64,000 nucleotides of DNA, from positions 930,001 to 994,000 of the forward strand of contig NZ_CP044218.1 of NCBI RefSeq assembly GCF_008727715.1, read 5' to 3'. The notes beneath the pieces are model-generated. The model saw only the letters and a list, made by a program, of their open reading frames with translations, was not told where the DNA came from and ran no database searches. Source of the DNA: Mesorhizobium terrae. GTDB lineage: Bacteria > Pseudomonadota > Alphaproteobacteria > Rhizobiales > Rhizobiaceae. Below, piece after piece: positions 55,080 to 63,324 of this stretch. The stretch's first letter is position 1. Every line of letters starts with the position of its first letter. A program made the translations under genes and the position numbers.

Positions 55080-55303
55080 CGAGCGGTAGCCACGGGCCAC
55101 GACAAGCCAATGGCCCGGCTTTTCGAGTACCGGACATCTTGAGCTTGCAAGCCCCCTGCCGTTTGCGAAACGAAGCGGATAGGCCTGCTACGCCTCACGG
55201 GCGGCAAGCCGATTAAGCGTGTTCACAAAGGGGCGATAATCATATAGGTTCCGCGCCAATTCCGGCCCGGCAGCCGGGAATCCATCCAAACCAAAGGTAT
55301 CGA

Positions 55304-55522
55304 ATGCCGAAGGAAGAAGTCCTCGAGTTTCCGGGTGTGGTGACAGAATTGTTGCCCAATGCGATGTTCCGCGTGAAGCTCGAAAACGAACACGAAATCA
55401 TTGCCCACACCGCCGGCCGCATGCGCAAGAACCGCATCCGCGTTCTGACGGGCGACAAGGTCCTGGTCGAAATGACGCCATACGACCTGACCAAGGGCCG
55501 CATCACCTATCGCTTCAAGTAA
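55304..55522 (+). CDS. infA: Translation initiation factor IF-1
   Basis: 72 residues, the standard length; an S1-like OB fold that binds the ribosomal A site. [48 protein letters not shown] is essentially the alphaproteobacterial consensus. The 224-bp gap upstream likely carries its own promoter. Followed after 22 bases by maf. Confidence 0.97.
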
Positions 55523-55544
55523 CAGGCCTCCGGCTGGATACGCG

Positions 55545-56174
55545 ATGAGCAGTTCGCACAAGCTCGTGCTGGCCTCGGGATCGCCTCGGCGGATCGAGCT
55601 CCTGCAACAGGCCGGCATCGAGCCCGACCGCATCCTGCCGGCCGATATCGACGAAACGCCGCAGCGTGCCGAACACCCGCGCTCGCTGGCCAAGCGGCTG
55701 TCGAAGGAAAAGGCGGAAAAGGCTTTCACCCTGCTGCAGGACGAAGCCGAGCTCGAGCGCGGCTATGTGCTGGCCGCCGACACAGTAGTGGCGGTCGGCC
55801 GCCGTATCCTGCCCAAGGCGGAAACCAGCGAAGACGCCGCGTTCTGCCTGCAATTGCTGTCGGGTCGCTCGCACCGGGTCTACACCGGCGTCTGCCTGAT
55901 CACGCCCTCCGGAAAGCAGCGCCAGCGGCTGGTGGAGACGCGCGTGCGCTTCAAGCGCCTGCCGCGCATCGAAATCGACCGCTATGTCGCTTCGGGCGAA
56001 TGGCGCGGCAAGGCCGGCGGTTATGGCGTGCAGGGACTGGCCGGTGCGTTTGTCGTCAAGATGACCGGTTCCTATTCCAACATCGTCGGCTTGCCGCTTT
56101 TCGAGACAGCGGCGCTTTTGGACGGCGAAGGCTTCGACACCCACCGCAACTGGCCGGCACGCGCGCTGTCTTGA
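55545..56174 (+). CDS. maf: Maf-like nucleotide pyrophosphatase
   Basis: 209 residues. [17 protein letters not shown] at the N-terminus, [16 protein letters not shown] in the middle and [12 protein letters not shown] near the end are the Maf signatures. The family hydrolyses non-canonical or modified nucleoside triphosphates (for example m7GTP, dTTP or UTP). Start and length are normal. The infA-maf-yacG order is frequent in Rhizobiales. Confidence 0.93.
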   Translation: MSSSHKLVLASGSPRRIELLQQAGIEPDRILPADIDETPQRAEHPRSLAKRLSKEKAEKAFTLLQDEAELERGYVLAADTVVAVGRRILPKAETSEDAAFCLQLLSGRSHRVYTGVCLITPSGKQRQRLVETRVRFKRLPRIEIDRYVASGEWRGKAGGYGVQGLAGAFVVKMTGSYSNIVGLPLFETAALLDGEGFDTHRNWPARALS

Positions 56175-56207
56175 CGACAGCCAAGCCCGGCGTGGGAAGA
56201 CCTGACA

Positions 56208-56420
56208 ATGAGCACCAATGACGCCACCGTCACGCCGCTGCGGCCAAAGCGGCCCTGTCCGGAATGCGGCCGCCCTTCCGCACGCGAGACCTATCCGTTC
56301 TGCTCGACCCGCTGCAAGGAACTCGACCTCAATCGCTGGCTGAAGGGCGTCTACGTGCTTCCGGGCGTCGATAACGACGCCGACACGGAAGAAAAGGCCC
56401 CGGAACCGCCGCGGGATTGA
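56208..56420 (+). CDS. yacG: DNA gyrase inhibitor / zinc-binding protein YacG
   Basis: 70 residues with the four-Cys zinc knuckle [20 protein letters not shown], then the conserved [14 protein letters not shown] helix. YacG binds GyrB and inhibits gyrase in E. coli. Acidic tail. Third gene of the infA-maf-yacG run. Confidence 0.94.
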   Translation: MSTNDATVTPLRPKRPCPECGRPSARETYPFCSTRCKELDLNRWLKGVYVLPGVDNDADTEEKAPEPPRD

Positions 56421-56503
56421 TCGTCCGCGCCCCTGGCAACAAGGCGCGTTGCCGGCATTTTGGCACACCAATTGTTTTCCCGGCGAAATCGCCGCCGCGG
56501 TGC

Positions 56504-56531
56504 TGGACAGGCGGAAATCTCGTGCTATAAC
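56504..56531 (+). promoter_or_regulatory. Promoter of tRNA-Phe
   Basis: TGGACA (56504-56509) and TATAAC (56526-56531) with a 16-bp spacer, about 70 bp before the mature tRNA start; good sigma70-like match. Confidence 0.55.
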
Positions 56532-56602
56532 CCACGCGCTTCCGGGGGACGCCCAGCGTTCCGGCGAAGCAGGTTGGCCCCGACCATGGGCCGAACCGAG
56601 AT

Positions 56603-56678
56603 GCCCAGGTAGCTCAGTTGGTAGAGCATGCGACTGAAAATCGCAGTGTCGGTGGTTCGATTCCGCCCCTGGGCACCA
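56603..56678 (+). tRNA. tRNA-Phe (GAA)
   Basis: 76 bases with encoded CCA. Acceptor GCCCAGG/CCTGGGC, D arm AGCTCAGTTGGTAGAGC, anticodon stem GCGAC..ATCGC around CTGAAA with anticodon GAA, and T arm GGTGGTTCGATTCCGCC. All elements canonical. Confidence 0.96.
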
Positions 56679-56866
56679 CTCAACCAATCAGCCTTTGATT
56701 TCATCGAATTCTGACGCAGAAATCCTGAACTTGCCATGTTCAGGGATGTTGCTCATCTCTTGTTCAGCGCAGGTGAGCGGCCGAAAAGGCAGACATACCT
56801 TTTCCGGGTATCACGGCCGGGTTCACTATAGCCATCCCAGTCAATCGGTTTTGGAGGAGGCACGAC

Positions 56867-57259
56867 ATGGAACGGTACACCGGGGGCTGTTCGTGCGGGA
56901 ACGTCCGCCTTGTGGCGTCGGGACGACCTTACCGGGTCGGCATCTGTCACTGCCTCGACTGCCGCAAGCATCATGGCGCGCTTTTTCACGCGTCGGCGAT
57001 CTTCCCTCAGGATGCGGTGACGATCGAAGGCGAAACGCGCGACTATGCCGGGCGTTTCTTTTGTCCCCGCTGCGGCTCGCCGGTTTTCGGGCGTAGTGGG
57101 GACGAGATCGAGGTCAATCTCGGATCACTGGACGCGACTGACCAATTCAAGCCGACCTACGAACTCTGGACCGTCCGTCGCGAATCCTGGCTGCCGCCGT
57201 TTCCATTTGCGAAACGCTACGAACGCGATCGAGAGACCGACGGCCGCTTCGAGGACTAG
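56867..57259 (+). CDS. GFA / CENP-V domain protein
   Basis: 130 residues with the two zinc sites of the glutathione-dependent formaldehyde-activating fold: GGCSCGNVR and GICHCLDCRKHHGALF, then FFCPRCGSPVF. Family members include Gfa, which adds formaldehyde to glutathione, but most have no tested activity. TGGAGGAG precedes the start at a good distance. Convergent with the next gene. Confidence 0.88.
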   Translation: MERYTGGCSCGNVRLVASGRPYRVGICHCLDCRKHHGALFHASAIFPQDAVTIEGETRDYAGRFFCPRCGSPVFGRSGDEIEVNLGSLDATDQFKPTYELWTVRRESWLPPFPFAKRYERDRETDGRFED

Positions 57260-57281
57260 GTGGTGGAAACCGGCCGGCTCG

Positions 57282-58802
57282 TCACTCCGGCAGGCCGGCC
57301 TTGCGGAAACCGTCGACGAAATGTGCGAGCGTGGCGGTGTCGCGGAACGGCTCCTGCGCGCGCCAGTGGCTGATCGTGAAATGCGGGCTGCCGACGAGGA
57401 ACAGTTCGGTTTCCGCACGCGCCTCGTCCAGCCGGCCAAGTTGGGCAAGGCTCGCCGCCAGGAAGCGGCGTGAGGTTGTGCGGTAAGTTTCGTCCCGGCG
57501 CAGGGTCTCGATGACGGCTTCGTATTGGCGGGCCGCATACAATGCCTGACCGAGCGTCAGATAATACCAACTCGGCGGGTAGGGGTTCAGCCGGAATGCC
57601 TTGCGGCTCTGCTCGAGGCCTTCCTCGATCCGACCGGCCAGAACCGTGATGTCGGAGAGGGCCGCCCAGGCGTCAGCCTCGTTCGGGTCGAGCGCAATCG
57701 CCTGCTCGAATTCCGCGTCCGCCTCGGCGAAGTCGCCGTTGAACGTAAGCAGGTAAGCCAGGACCCAGCGACAGCCGGCATCGTCGGGATCGAGCGCCAC
57801 GGCCTTGCGGGCCAGTTCGAGGGCGACGGCACGCTCGGGTTCCGTCGGTCCACCCGAATGCACCCGGCCCATCCAGTGGTTCATGGCAAGCCAACGATAG
57901 GCTTCGGCATATCCCGGATCGAGAGAAACCGCGCGCGTCAGCATCAGATGCGCTTCCCGCGCCGACTGCGGCTGATCATCCATCAGCCTGCGCGCCCGCA
58001 CGCAAAGATCATAAGCTTCGAGATTCCCGGGTCGTTTGCGTGGCGATTGCGCGCGCAGCCGGCCGAGCAGCGCCTCGACGATCCTGGCCGTCACCTCGTC
58101 CTGAACGGCGAAGATGTCCTCCAGCCCGCGATCGAAGCGCTCCGCCCACAGCTGGTTGCCGCTCTCCGTATCGACCAGTTGTGCGTTGATGCGCACGCGG
58201 CCCGCTGCGCGCCTCGCGCTGCCCGTGAGCAGGTAGCGCACACCGAGGTCCTCGGCGATCTCGCGCACGGCCAGTGCCTTTCCCTTGTAGGCAAAGGCGG
58301 AGCTCCGCGCGATGACGAACAGGTCGGCGTTTCTGGAAAGGTCGGTGATCAGGTCTTCGGTCAGGCCATCGGCGAAGGCACCCTGTTCGGCATCGTTGCT
58401 CATGTTGTCGAAGGGCAGCACGGCGATCGATGGCTTGTCGGGCAGCGGCAAGGGTTTTCGCTTGGCGCCGCCGAGCCGTTCGACGGCGCCCGTGAAACGG
58501 TAGCCGACACGCGGAACCGTGGCGATCCACTCGCCGCCGCCGTCGTCAGCCGGACCAAGCAATTTCCTGAGCTGCGCGATCTGGACGGTGAGGTTGCCTT
58601 CCTCGACAGCCATGCCCGGCCAGGCCGCGTCCATCAACTCGGCCTTGCCCAGGATTTCACCGGGCTGTCCGGCGAGTGCCGCAAGCAGCTTCAGGGCGCG
58701 ATAGCCCACGGCAACGGGAACGTCGTCACGAAGCAGCGTTCCCGCATCCGGATCAAGCACGAACGAACCAAAGGCAAAGCGCGATCCCTGCATAGGACGC
58801 AT
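57282..58802 (-). CDS. CadC-like regulator: winged helix plus TolB/FlgO-like domain plus TPR repeats
   Basis: 506 residues; ATG 58793 three codons later is an alternative start. Residues 8-105 form an OmpR-type winged helix (GYRALKLLAALAGQPGEILGKAELMDAAWPG ... VPRVGYRF) without a receiver. Then comes a TolB/FlgO-like domain (KPSIAVLPFDNMSNDAEQGAFADGLTEDLITDLSRN) and four to five TPR units (AYRWLAMNHW, AVALDPDDAGCRWVLAYLL, AIALDPNEADAWAALSDI). The architecture is frequent in rhizobia, where such proteins are annotated as adenylate-cyclase-like, but no cyclase domain is visible. No transmembrane helix was seen, so it is likely cytosolic. Confidence 0.85.
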   Translation of the reverse strand: MRPMQGSRFAFGSFVLDPDAGTLLRDDVPVAVGYRALKLLAALAGQPGEILGKAELMDAAWPGMAVEEGNLTVQIAQLRKLLGPADDGGGEWIATVPRVGYRFTGAVERLGGAKRKPLPLPDKPSIAVLPFDNMSNDAEQGAFADGLTEDLITDLSRNADLFVIARSSAFAYKGKALAVREIAEDLGVRYLLTGSARRAAGRVRINAQLVDTESGNQLWAERFDRGLEDIFAVQDEVTARIVEALLGRLRAQSPRKRPGNLEAYDLCVRARRLMDDQPQSAREAHLMLTRAVSLDPGYAEAYRWLAMNHWMGRVHSGGPTEPERAVALELARKAVALDPDDAGCRWVLAYLLTFNGDFAEADAEFEQAIALDPNEADAWAALSDITVLAGRIEEGLEQSRKAFRLNPYPPSWYYLTLGQALYAARQYEAVIETLRRDETYRTTSRRFLAASLAQLGRLDEARAETELFLVGSPHFTISHWRAQEPFRDTATLAHFVDGFRKAGLPE

Positions 58803-58919
58803 CCTTAGAGCCTTTCAGGCTTGCATGGAACCGGGTGCCCGCCCCTGGGCTTCAGCTTCCGGACATTGGAACCGCGCGCAACATCGCAGCGGTTGACGAA
58901 CATGCACTTCGATCCTAGA

Positions 58920-58943
58920 TCTACACCCAACGTCAGGTTTAGA
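58920..58943 (+). promoter_or_regulatory. MerR-type operator box upstream of the merR gene
   Basis: TCTACACCCAACGTCAGGTT plus TAGA, a degenerate version of the palindromic box at 59378-59400. Position 23 bases before the regulator start suggests autoregulation. Confidence 0.6.
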
Positions 58944-58965
58944 TAGGTGTCGTTTGTCGTCGCTC

Positions 58966-59343
58966 ATGCAGATTGGAGAATTGTCGGAACGTGCCGGCGT
59001 CAGCCACCGCACGATCCACTATTACGAACGGCTCGGGCTGGTGAAGCCGACCGAGCGCGAGGGTGCGGGCTATCGCTACTATGACGAGATCGCCGTCAAG
59101 CGGCTGGAAAAGATCGCGGCACTGAAGCGCCTCGGTCTCAGCCTCGACGAGATCGCCGCCGTCATCGACCTCTATTTCGAGGATGCCAGCGGCATCAAGG
59201 GCAAGGAAAAGGTGCTGGAAATCCTGCAAACGCAGCTGAAGAGGGCGAATGCCCAACTGCATGAACTGACCGCGTTCAAACAGGATCTGGAAAACAACAT
59301 CGCCCGCATGCATGCCCTGATCGCGGAAGCGAAGCGGAAATAG
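58966..59343 (+). CDS. MerR-family transcriptional regulator
   Basis: 125 residues from ATG 58966. N-terminal winged helix MQIGELSERAGVSHRTIHYYERLGLVKPTEREGAGYRYY with the RYY turn typical of MerR, then the dimerisation coiled coil (KVLEILQTQLKRANAQLHELTAFKQDLENNIARMHALIAEA). There is no C-terminal Cys cluster, so it is not an obvious metal or redox sensor. Two matching boxes, before itself and before the next gene, suggest it controls both. Confidence 0.88.
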   Translation: MQIGELSERAGVSHRTIHYYERLGLVKPTEREGAGYRYYDEIAVKRLEKIAALKRLGLSLDEIAAVIDLYFEDASGIKGKEKVLEILQTQLKRANAQLHELTAFKQDLENNIARMHALIAEAKRK

Positions 59344-59377
59344 GCGCGACTGGAGCGACGGACAGGTGCATTCTAAA

Positions 59378-59400
59378 TCTACACTTGACGTCAAGTTACA
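59378..59400 (+). promoter_or_regulatory. Palindromic MerR-type operator box upstream of the secreted-protein gene
   Basis: ACTTGACGTCAAGT (59383-59396) is a perfect 14-bp palindrome within TCTACACTTGACGTCAAGTT. It shares TCTACAC..RACGTCARGTT with the box before the regulator. MerR proteins bind such symmetric sites between -35 and -10; TTGACG inside the box is a likely -35. Confidence 0.65.
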
Positions 59401-59441
59401 CATCAACCTGCAATCCCGACCGAACTGAAGGAGTTTTCGAC

Positions 59442-60128
59442 ATGCCTCGCATACGCCCCCTCATCGTCGTTCTCGGCCTTGTCGTCGGGGCCACCACAGC
59501 CAGCCTTGCCTTCGCCTCCACGCAGAAAGGAAAGACCATGACCTCCCCAACGCTTGCCGGCGAACCGGTGGCCACCACCATCAAGACGTTCATGCCGGCC
59601 GGCTACCGAGAGGTGGCCCGCCGCACCGTTGCCGTGGACGGCGAAGCCGCTGAACTTGTCCGCCACGAGCGAACAGACGGCCGCAACGCCGCACTGGGCG
59701 GCGAGCATTTCAGTATGATCATCGCCGCCGATGGTCGCCTCAAGGGTTTCGTCCGGATGGATCTCGATCTGGTCGGCGGCCGACTGCCGACACGGCAGGA
59801 GACGCAGGCGATCGCCATGGATTTCCTGCGCGATGCGGCACCCGATCTTTTGCCGGTTCTCGATATCAGCTGGATCGAGCCGCATGACGAGCCGCTGCGG
59901 GTGACCCACAACGGACGCATGGAAGACCTGACCCTCACCGGCATGAAGGTCAAAATGCGCAACACTGCCGATGGCCTCTGGATGTGGGTCATCGTCGGCG
60001 CGGACAGCAAGGTCATGGTGTTCGAGCGCGACATTCACTGGATCAGTTTCCCCGGCCGTCGCGGCACGGAAAAATGGCTCCACGATTCCTGGCTCGCCGA
60101 AAAGGGGCACAGCCTCCGTCAATCCTGA
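59442..60128 (+). CDS. Secreted protein of unknown function, probable MerR target
   Basis: 228 residues from ATG 59442, with GAAGGAG upstream. Signal peptide (LIVVLGLVVGATTASLAFAS) and then a soluble domain: FMPAGYREVARRTVAVDGEAAELVRHERTDG, GEHFSMIIAADGRLKGFVRMDLDL, MWVIVGADSKVMVFERDIHWISFPGRRGTEKWLHDSWL. The PepSY-like alternation of charged strands is suggestive, but I cannot name a family. It lies 98 bp after the merR gene and has the palindromic box in front. Confidence 0.75.
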   Translation: MPRIRPLIVVLGLVVGATTASLAFASTQKGKTMTSPTLAGEPVATTIKTFMPAGYREVARRTVAVDGEAAELVRHERTDGRNAALGGEHFSMIIAADGRLKGFVRMDLDLVGGRLPTRQETQAIAMDFLRDAAPDLLPVLDISWIEPHDEPLRVTHNGRMEDLTLTGMKVKMRNTADGLWMWVIVGADSKVMVFERDIHWISFPGRRGTEKWLHDSWLAEKGHSLRQS

Positions 60129-60200
60129 TCGGCGGTTTTGGAAGTTTTGAGAACTATTTGGGGCGGCTTAATTACGCCGCCGTCCGCATCCCGCAGAATT

Positions 60201-60250
60201 CAACCTCTTTCAGGTCGAGGGCTCCAGGCCCTCGACCGATATGGAGGTTG
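60201..60250 (+). promoter_or_regulatory. Structured 5' leader of the DUF1127 gene
   Basis: A perfect 10-bp hairpin GGTCGAGGGC-TCCAG-GCCCTCGACC (60213-60237) is flanked by CAACCTC (60201-60207) and GAGGTTG (60244-60250), which are exact complements. The latter contains part of the ribosome site GGAGG (60243-60247), so the outer helix would hide it and the start codon at 60253 follows three bases later. Confidence 0.55.
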
Positions 60251-60252
60251 CC

Positions 60253-60504
60253 ATGAACGATATTCTTGCGCCGGCCCGGCATCGGGCAACGCAGTCGGGA
60301 ACGCTCGCTGCGCCGGCGGATATGTCGCGGCGCTACAGCGTGGCGAGCCTGCGCCGTAGGATCGCGACCTGGCGTGAGCAGATACGCTTTCGCTGGGACC
60401 TCAAGCAAATGGCGAAGGACAATCCGCATTTGATCGACGATATCGGCCTGACGAGGCGGCAGGCCGAGGAAGAGATCGCCAAGCTGCCCTTCTGGCAACG
60501 ATAA
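60253..60504 (+). CDS. DUF1127 (YjiS-like) small protein
   Basis: 83 residues from ATG 60253 after GGAGG. C-terminal half: RRRIATWREQIRFRWDLKQMAKDNPHLIDDIGLTRRQAEEEIAKLPFW, the DUF1127 signature. In other alphaproteobacteria such small arginine-rich proteins affect RNA turnover, phosphate and carbon balance or stress. N-terminus is longer than in the minimal 47-residue members. Preceded by a structured leader that may govern its translation. Confidence 0.88.
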   Translation: MNDILAPARHRATQSGTLAAPADMSRRYSVASLRRRIATWREQIRFRWDLKQMAKDNPHLIDDIGLTRRQAEEEIAKLPFWQR

Positions 60505-60843
60505 GAGCGCGTTTACGTCCGAACCGAATCCTTCCCTACCTGTGAGGGTGCCCAGTAGCCGCTGTTCTAGCCCGATAGCGCCTTCACAAAACAGTGACAC
60601 CGCTTTGATCACGGACGCGTCGCGACGGGGCTTATAAAGCCCCGTACATCCGATGCGATCCAATAAGTCAAAGCCACAGTGGTCTATCACCCCCAGCCGC
60701 CCTGACATCCTAGAAGATCAAGCCTCCCCTGACGGGTTCCGTGGCGCAATCCGCGCCGCTCCCGCAGATTTCGCCAACCCGTTGTTCGCGTCACGGGCAC
60801 CGCACAGATACCCCGGCCGAGCATTCGGCCCAGGCAGAGAAGA
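60505..60843. other. Intergenic region after the DUF1127 gene
   Basis: 339 bp with no gene seen. AGAGCGCGTTTACGTCCGAA at its left end resembles half of the 44-bp palindrome at 4256. A hairpin ACGGGGC-TTATAAA-GCCCCGT spans 60625-60645 and could be a terminator although no T tract follows. Confidence 0.45.
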
Positions 60844-61755
60844 ATGCAGCTCGGCTACTATCGCGACCTTCCAAATTTCGGGGACGTCCTAAGTCCGCTT
60901 CTGGCGCGATGCGTGTTCGGCGACATTTTCGACGACGATCGCTCCAGCCGCGTTTTGTTCATCGGCACCGTGATCGGGCGTTCCGCGCCACAGGACGCCC
61001 ACGAGATCATCATCGGCGCGGGCGCCGGCTACAAGCGCGGTCGATACGACACGGAAAACAGGACGGTGTTCTGCGTGCGCGGGCCGCTGACCTGCAAGCT
61101 CCTCGGCATCGACCGGTCCCATGCCGGCATCGATCCCGCCATTCTGGCATCGCGCCATTTCACGCATTCGAGGGCCGGCGGGCCGGCCTTCATGCCGCAT
61201 CATCACTCGCACACCACGGCGGGTGAAATCCTGGCCGGGCTCTGCGGTGCGTTGGGGATCACCTACATTTCACCGCTGAGCGACGCCGAGGCGACGCTGT
61301 CCCGCATCGCCGGCGCGTCGTGCCTGATCACCGAAGCCCTGCATGGCGCGGTGGTGGCCGAGTCCTACGACGTTCCGTGGGTGCCGGTGATCTTCTCCAG
61401 CAAGGTGCTGGAGAAGAAGTGGCGCGATTTCACGGCTACGATCGGCACAGACTACCGACCGGTCGACATATCGACCAACATCGCCTTCGATGGCGATGTG
61501 CGCCTGGCGAACGTCCTCAAACATGCCTTGGGGCGGGCAAGGCTCGGCAAGCCCGCCTATCGCTATCTGCCGGTCAGGAAGACCAGCCAATCCGCTCTCG
61601 GCGCGCTCGAGACCTCATTGGCGAAACTACGGACAGGCCCCTTCGTAAAGTCCGAGCGCCCCGTCAGAATGCAGTCGATCGGCAAGCTCGACGACGCGGT
61701 GATGCGCTTCACCGACCTCAATCGGTGCGGCGCCTTCAACACTCCCAGGTCGTGA
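60844..61755 (+). CDS. Polysaccharide pyruvyl transferase family protein (ExoV-like)
   Basis: 303 residues. N-terminal LGYYRDLPNFGDVLSPLLARCVFG, then GTVIGRS, VRGPLTCKLLGI and the conserved ITEALHGAVVAESYDVPWVPV, in the order seen in ExoV, which adds the ketal pyruvate to succinoglycan. Cytosolic, glycosyltransferase-B-like fold. The GT-type His and Glu near ITEALHGA are retained. No other exopolysaccharide genes are near, so it may modify a capsule or lipopolysaccharide specified elsewhere. Confidence 0.82.
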   Translation: MQLGYYRDLPNFGDVLSPLLARCVFGDIFDDDRSSRVLFIGTVIGRSAPQDAHEIIIGAGAGYKRGRYDTENRTVFCVRGPLTCKLLGIDRSHAGIDPAILASRHFTHSRAGGPAFMPHHHSHTTAGEILAGLCGALGITYISPLSDAEATLSRIAGASCLITEALHGAVVAESYDVPWVPVIFSSKVLEKKWRDFTATIGTDYRPVDISTNIAFDGDVRLANVLKHALGRARLGKPAYRYLPVRKTSQSALGALETSLAKLRTGPFVKSERPVRMQSIGKLDDAVMRFTDLNRCGAFNTPRS

Positions 61756-61786
61756 CCCGAGACGTCTAGGCCGATTCTCACAATCG

Positions 61787-63040
61787 TCACTCCTTCTCGC
61801 CTGACAGTTTGGCCGTAACCCCGCGCAAGCCGGGCATGAGGAAAGCGGCGAGGGCGCAGGCGAACAGCAGCGCCGAACAGGTGGCCAGAACGACCGTCGC
61901 ACCGAAGGCGTCGAGCGCGGCGCCGGCGCCAAGAGCCGCCACCGGCGCGCCGATCAGGATCAGGCTCATTGAAATGCCGATGACATTGGCGCGCAATTCC
62001 TTCGGCACGCTCGATTGAAGCAGGGTAGCGAAAACCGGCGACAGCGGACCGGCGGCGACACCCAGCATGGCACCCGAAGCGACAAGGATCGGCACCGACC
62101 GGCCCAACAAGAGCAAGGCGACGCCAATGGCGAGCCCGGCGAAAGCGGCGGTGAAGACACCGCGCAGCGACGGCGCCCGTTCGGCAAAAGCGAGCGTCAG
62201 ATTGGCGACGATGGCGCCGACCGAGGCCGCGGCGAGGAACATGCCAAGCAGCGCCGCCGAACGGCCTTCGGTCCGCAGGATCGCCGGCAGCGCGATCGCC
62301 TCCAGAGCGACGAAGATGCTGGTGCCGACACCGGCCAATATCAACGCCGCGCGCAGCACCGGCTGGCCGAAGATGAAACCGAGCCCGGCCTTCATCTGGT
62401 CGAATGTCGTTCCGGCGGCGCGGCGCAGGCGAAAGCGTGGCAGGCTTGCCGCCACGAGCACCGCCGCCAGCAGGTTGATGGCGGCGACGATCCACAACAG
62501 GGCCGTCGTAGAGACGGCAGCGACCAGGAAAGCGGCGACCGCGGGCCCGGCGACGGCGGCGCTGTTGTCGATCAGGTCATCGATGGCATTGGCACGGATC
62601 AACGGCATGCGCGCCAGCCTGGCGATTTCAGGCACACGCGCTTCGATGGCGATGCCGCCCGGCCCGTCGAGCACGGCGCCTAAAAAGGTCAGGGTCGCCA
62701 GCACGCCGATGGTGAGCATGTCGGCATCGTAAGCAGCCGCCGCGGCAACGGACGCCGCCGCCCCCATGGTCACCGAGGCAATCGCCATGCGGCGAATGCC
62801 GACCCGTTCCGCAACTATGCCGCCGAAGGCGGTGCCGACGATGGCAGGCAACAGCGCCAGTGCGGCGACGATGCCCATCCAGCCGGCACTGCCCGTCAGG
62901 TCGTAGACCAGCCAGGGATAGACGACGGCGCCGATCGCATTGGCGAAATTAACGGTGACACTGGCAAGCTGCAGCCCGGTAAAAGGCCAACGGCTGCGGG
63001 CCTGACGAAGCGTCTTTACCGGTTGCTGCTCAACCGTCAT
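61787..63040 (-). CDS. MFS transporter, putative exporter
   Basis: 417 residues with about 12 hydrophobic helices. Motif GIVAERVGIRRMAI in the loop after helix 2 is the MFS signature A variant, with a second basic loop in the middle (LPRFRLRRAAGTTFDQMKAGLGF). The MFS_3-like pattern suggests drug or enterobactin-type export. It follows a small broken ORF and a TetR gene on the same strand, so TetR probably represses it. Confidence 0.85.
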   Translation of the reverse strand: MTVEQQPVKTLRQARSRWPFTGLQLASVTVNFANAIGAVVYPWLVYDLTGSAGWMGIVAALALLPAIVGTAFGGIVAERVGIRRMAIASVTMGAAASVAAAAAYDADMLTIGVLATLTFLGAVLDGPGGIAIEARVPEIARLARMPLIRANAIDDLIDNSAAVAGPAVAAFLVAAVSTTALLWIVAAINLLAAVLVAASLPRFRLRRAAGTTFDQMKAGLGFIFGQPVLRAALILAGVGTSIFVALEAIALPAILRTEGRSAALLGMFLAAASVGAIVANLTLAFAERAPSLRGVFTAAFAGLAIGVALLLLGRSVPILVASGAMLGVAAGPLSPVFATLLQSSVPKELRANVIGISMSLILIGAPVAALGAGAALDAFGATVVLATCSALLFACALAAFLMPGLRGVTAKLSGEKE

Positions 63041-63049
63041 GACGGATCG

Positions 63050-63260
63050 TCATTTTTCCAAACGCCGCAATGCCGCCGGGCTACCCGCACCAGCCTTCGG
63101 CGCTTTCTCCGGCACGAGATAGAGCAGCCAGATGAACCAGGAGAGGTAGATATATTCCCAGGCGCTGGCCTGGCCGTTGTAGGCGGCGATCGCGTCGGGA
63201 AATTTATAGATGCCAATGAGGCCCAAAAAAGCCGAGCCACCAGCGTTTCTGCATCTGCAT
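63050..63260 (-). pseudogene. Frameshifted small membrane-protein gene
   Basis: On the minus strand an ATG at 63260 opens MQMQKRWWLGFF, then a run of six T (63225-63230 on the complement) breaks the frame. In the next frame GLIGIYKFPDAIAAYNGQASAWEYIYLSWFIWLLYLVPEK continues to a stop at 63050. The span is 211 bases, one more than a multiple of three, and removing one T gives a single reading frame of 69 residues with two hydrophobic segments. Lies between tetR and the MFS gene. A sequencing slip or programmed slippage is also possible. Confidence 0.6.
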
Positions 63261-63324
63261 CGCCTTATCTTTCCAAGGTCGCGGTCGCGGCTGAGGGAAA
63301 GGCCCTCACAACCGACGAGGCCGT

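Noticed and set aside
56461-56480. Possible second sigma54 promoter (TGGCACACCAATTGTTTT)
   Set aside because: The -12 dinucleotide is GT rather than GC at the required distance, and the site lies before a tRNA that has a good sigma70-type promoter.
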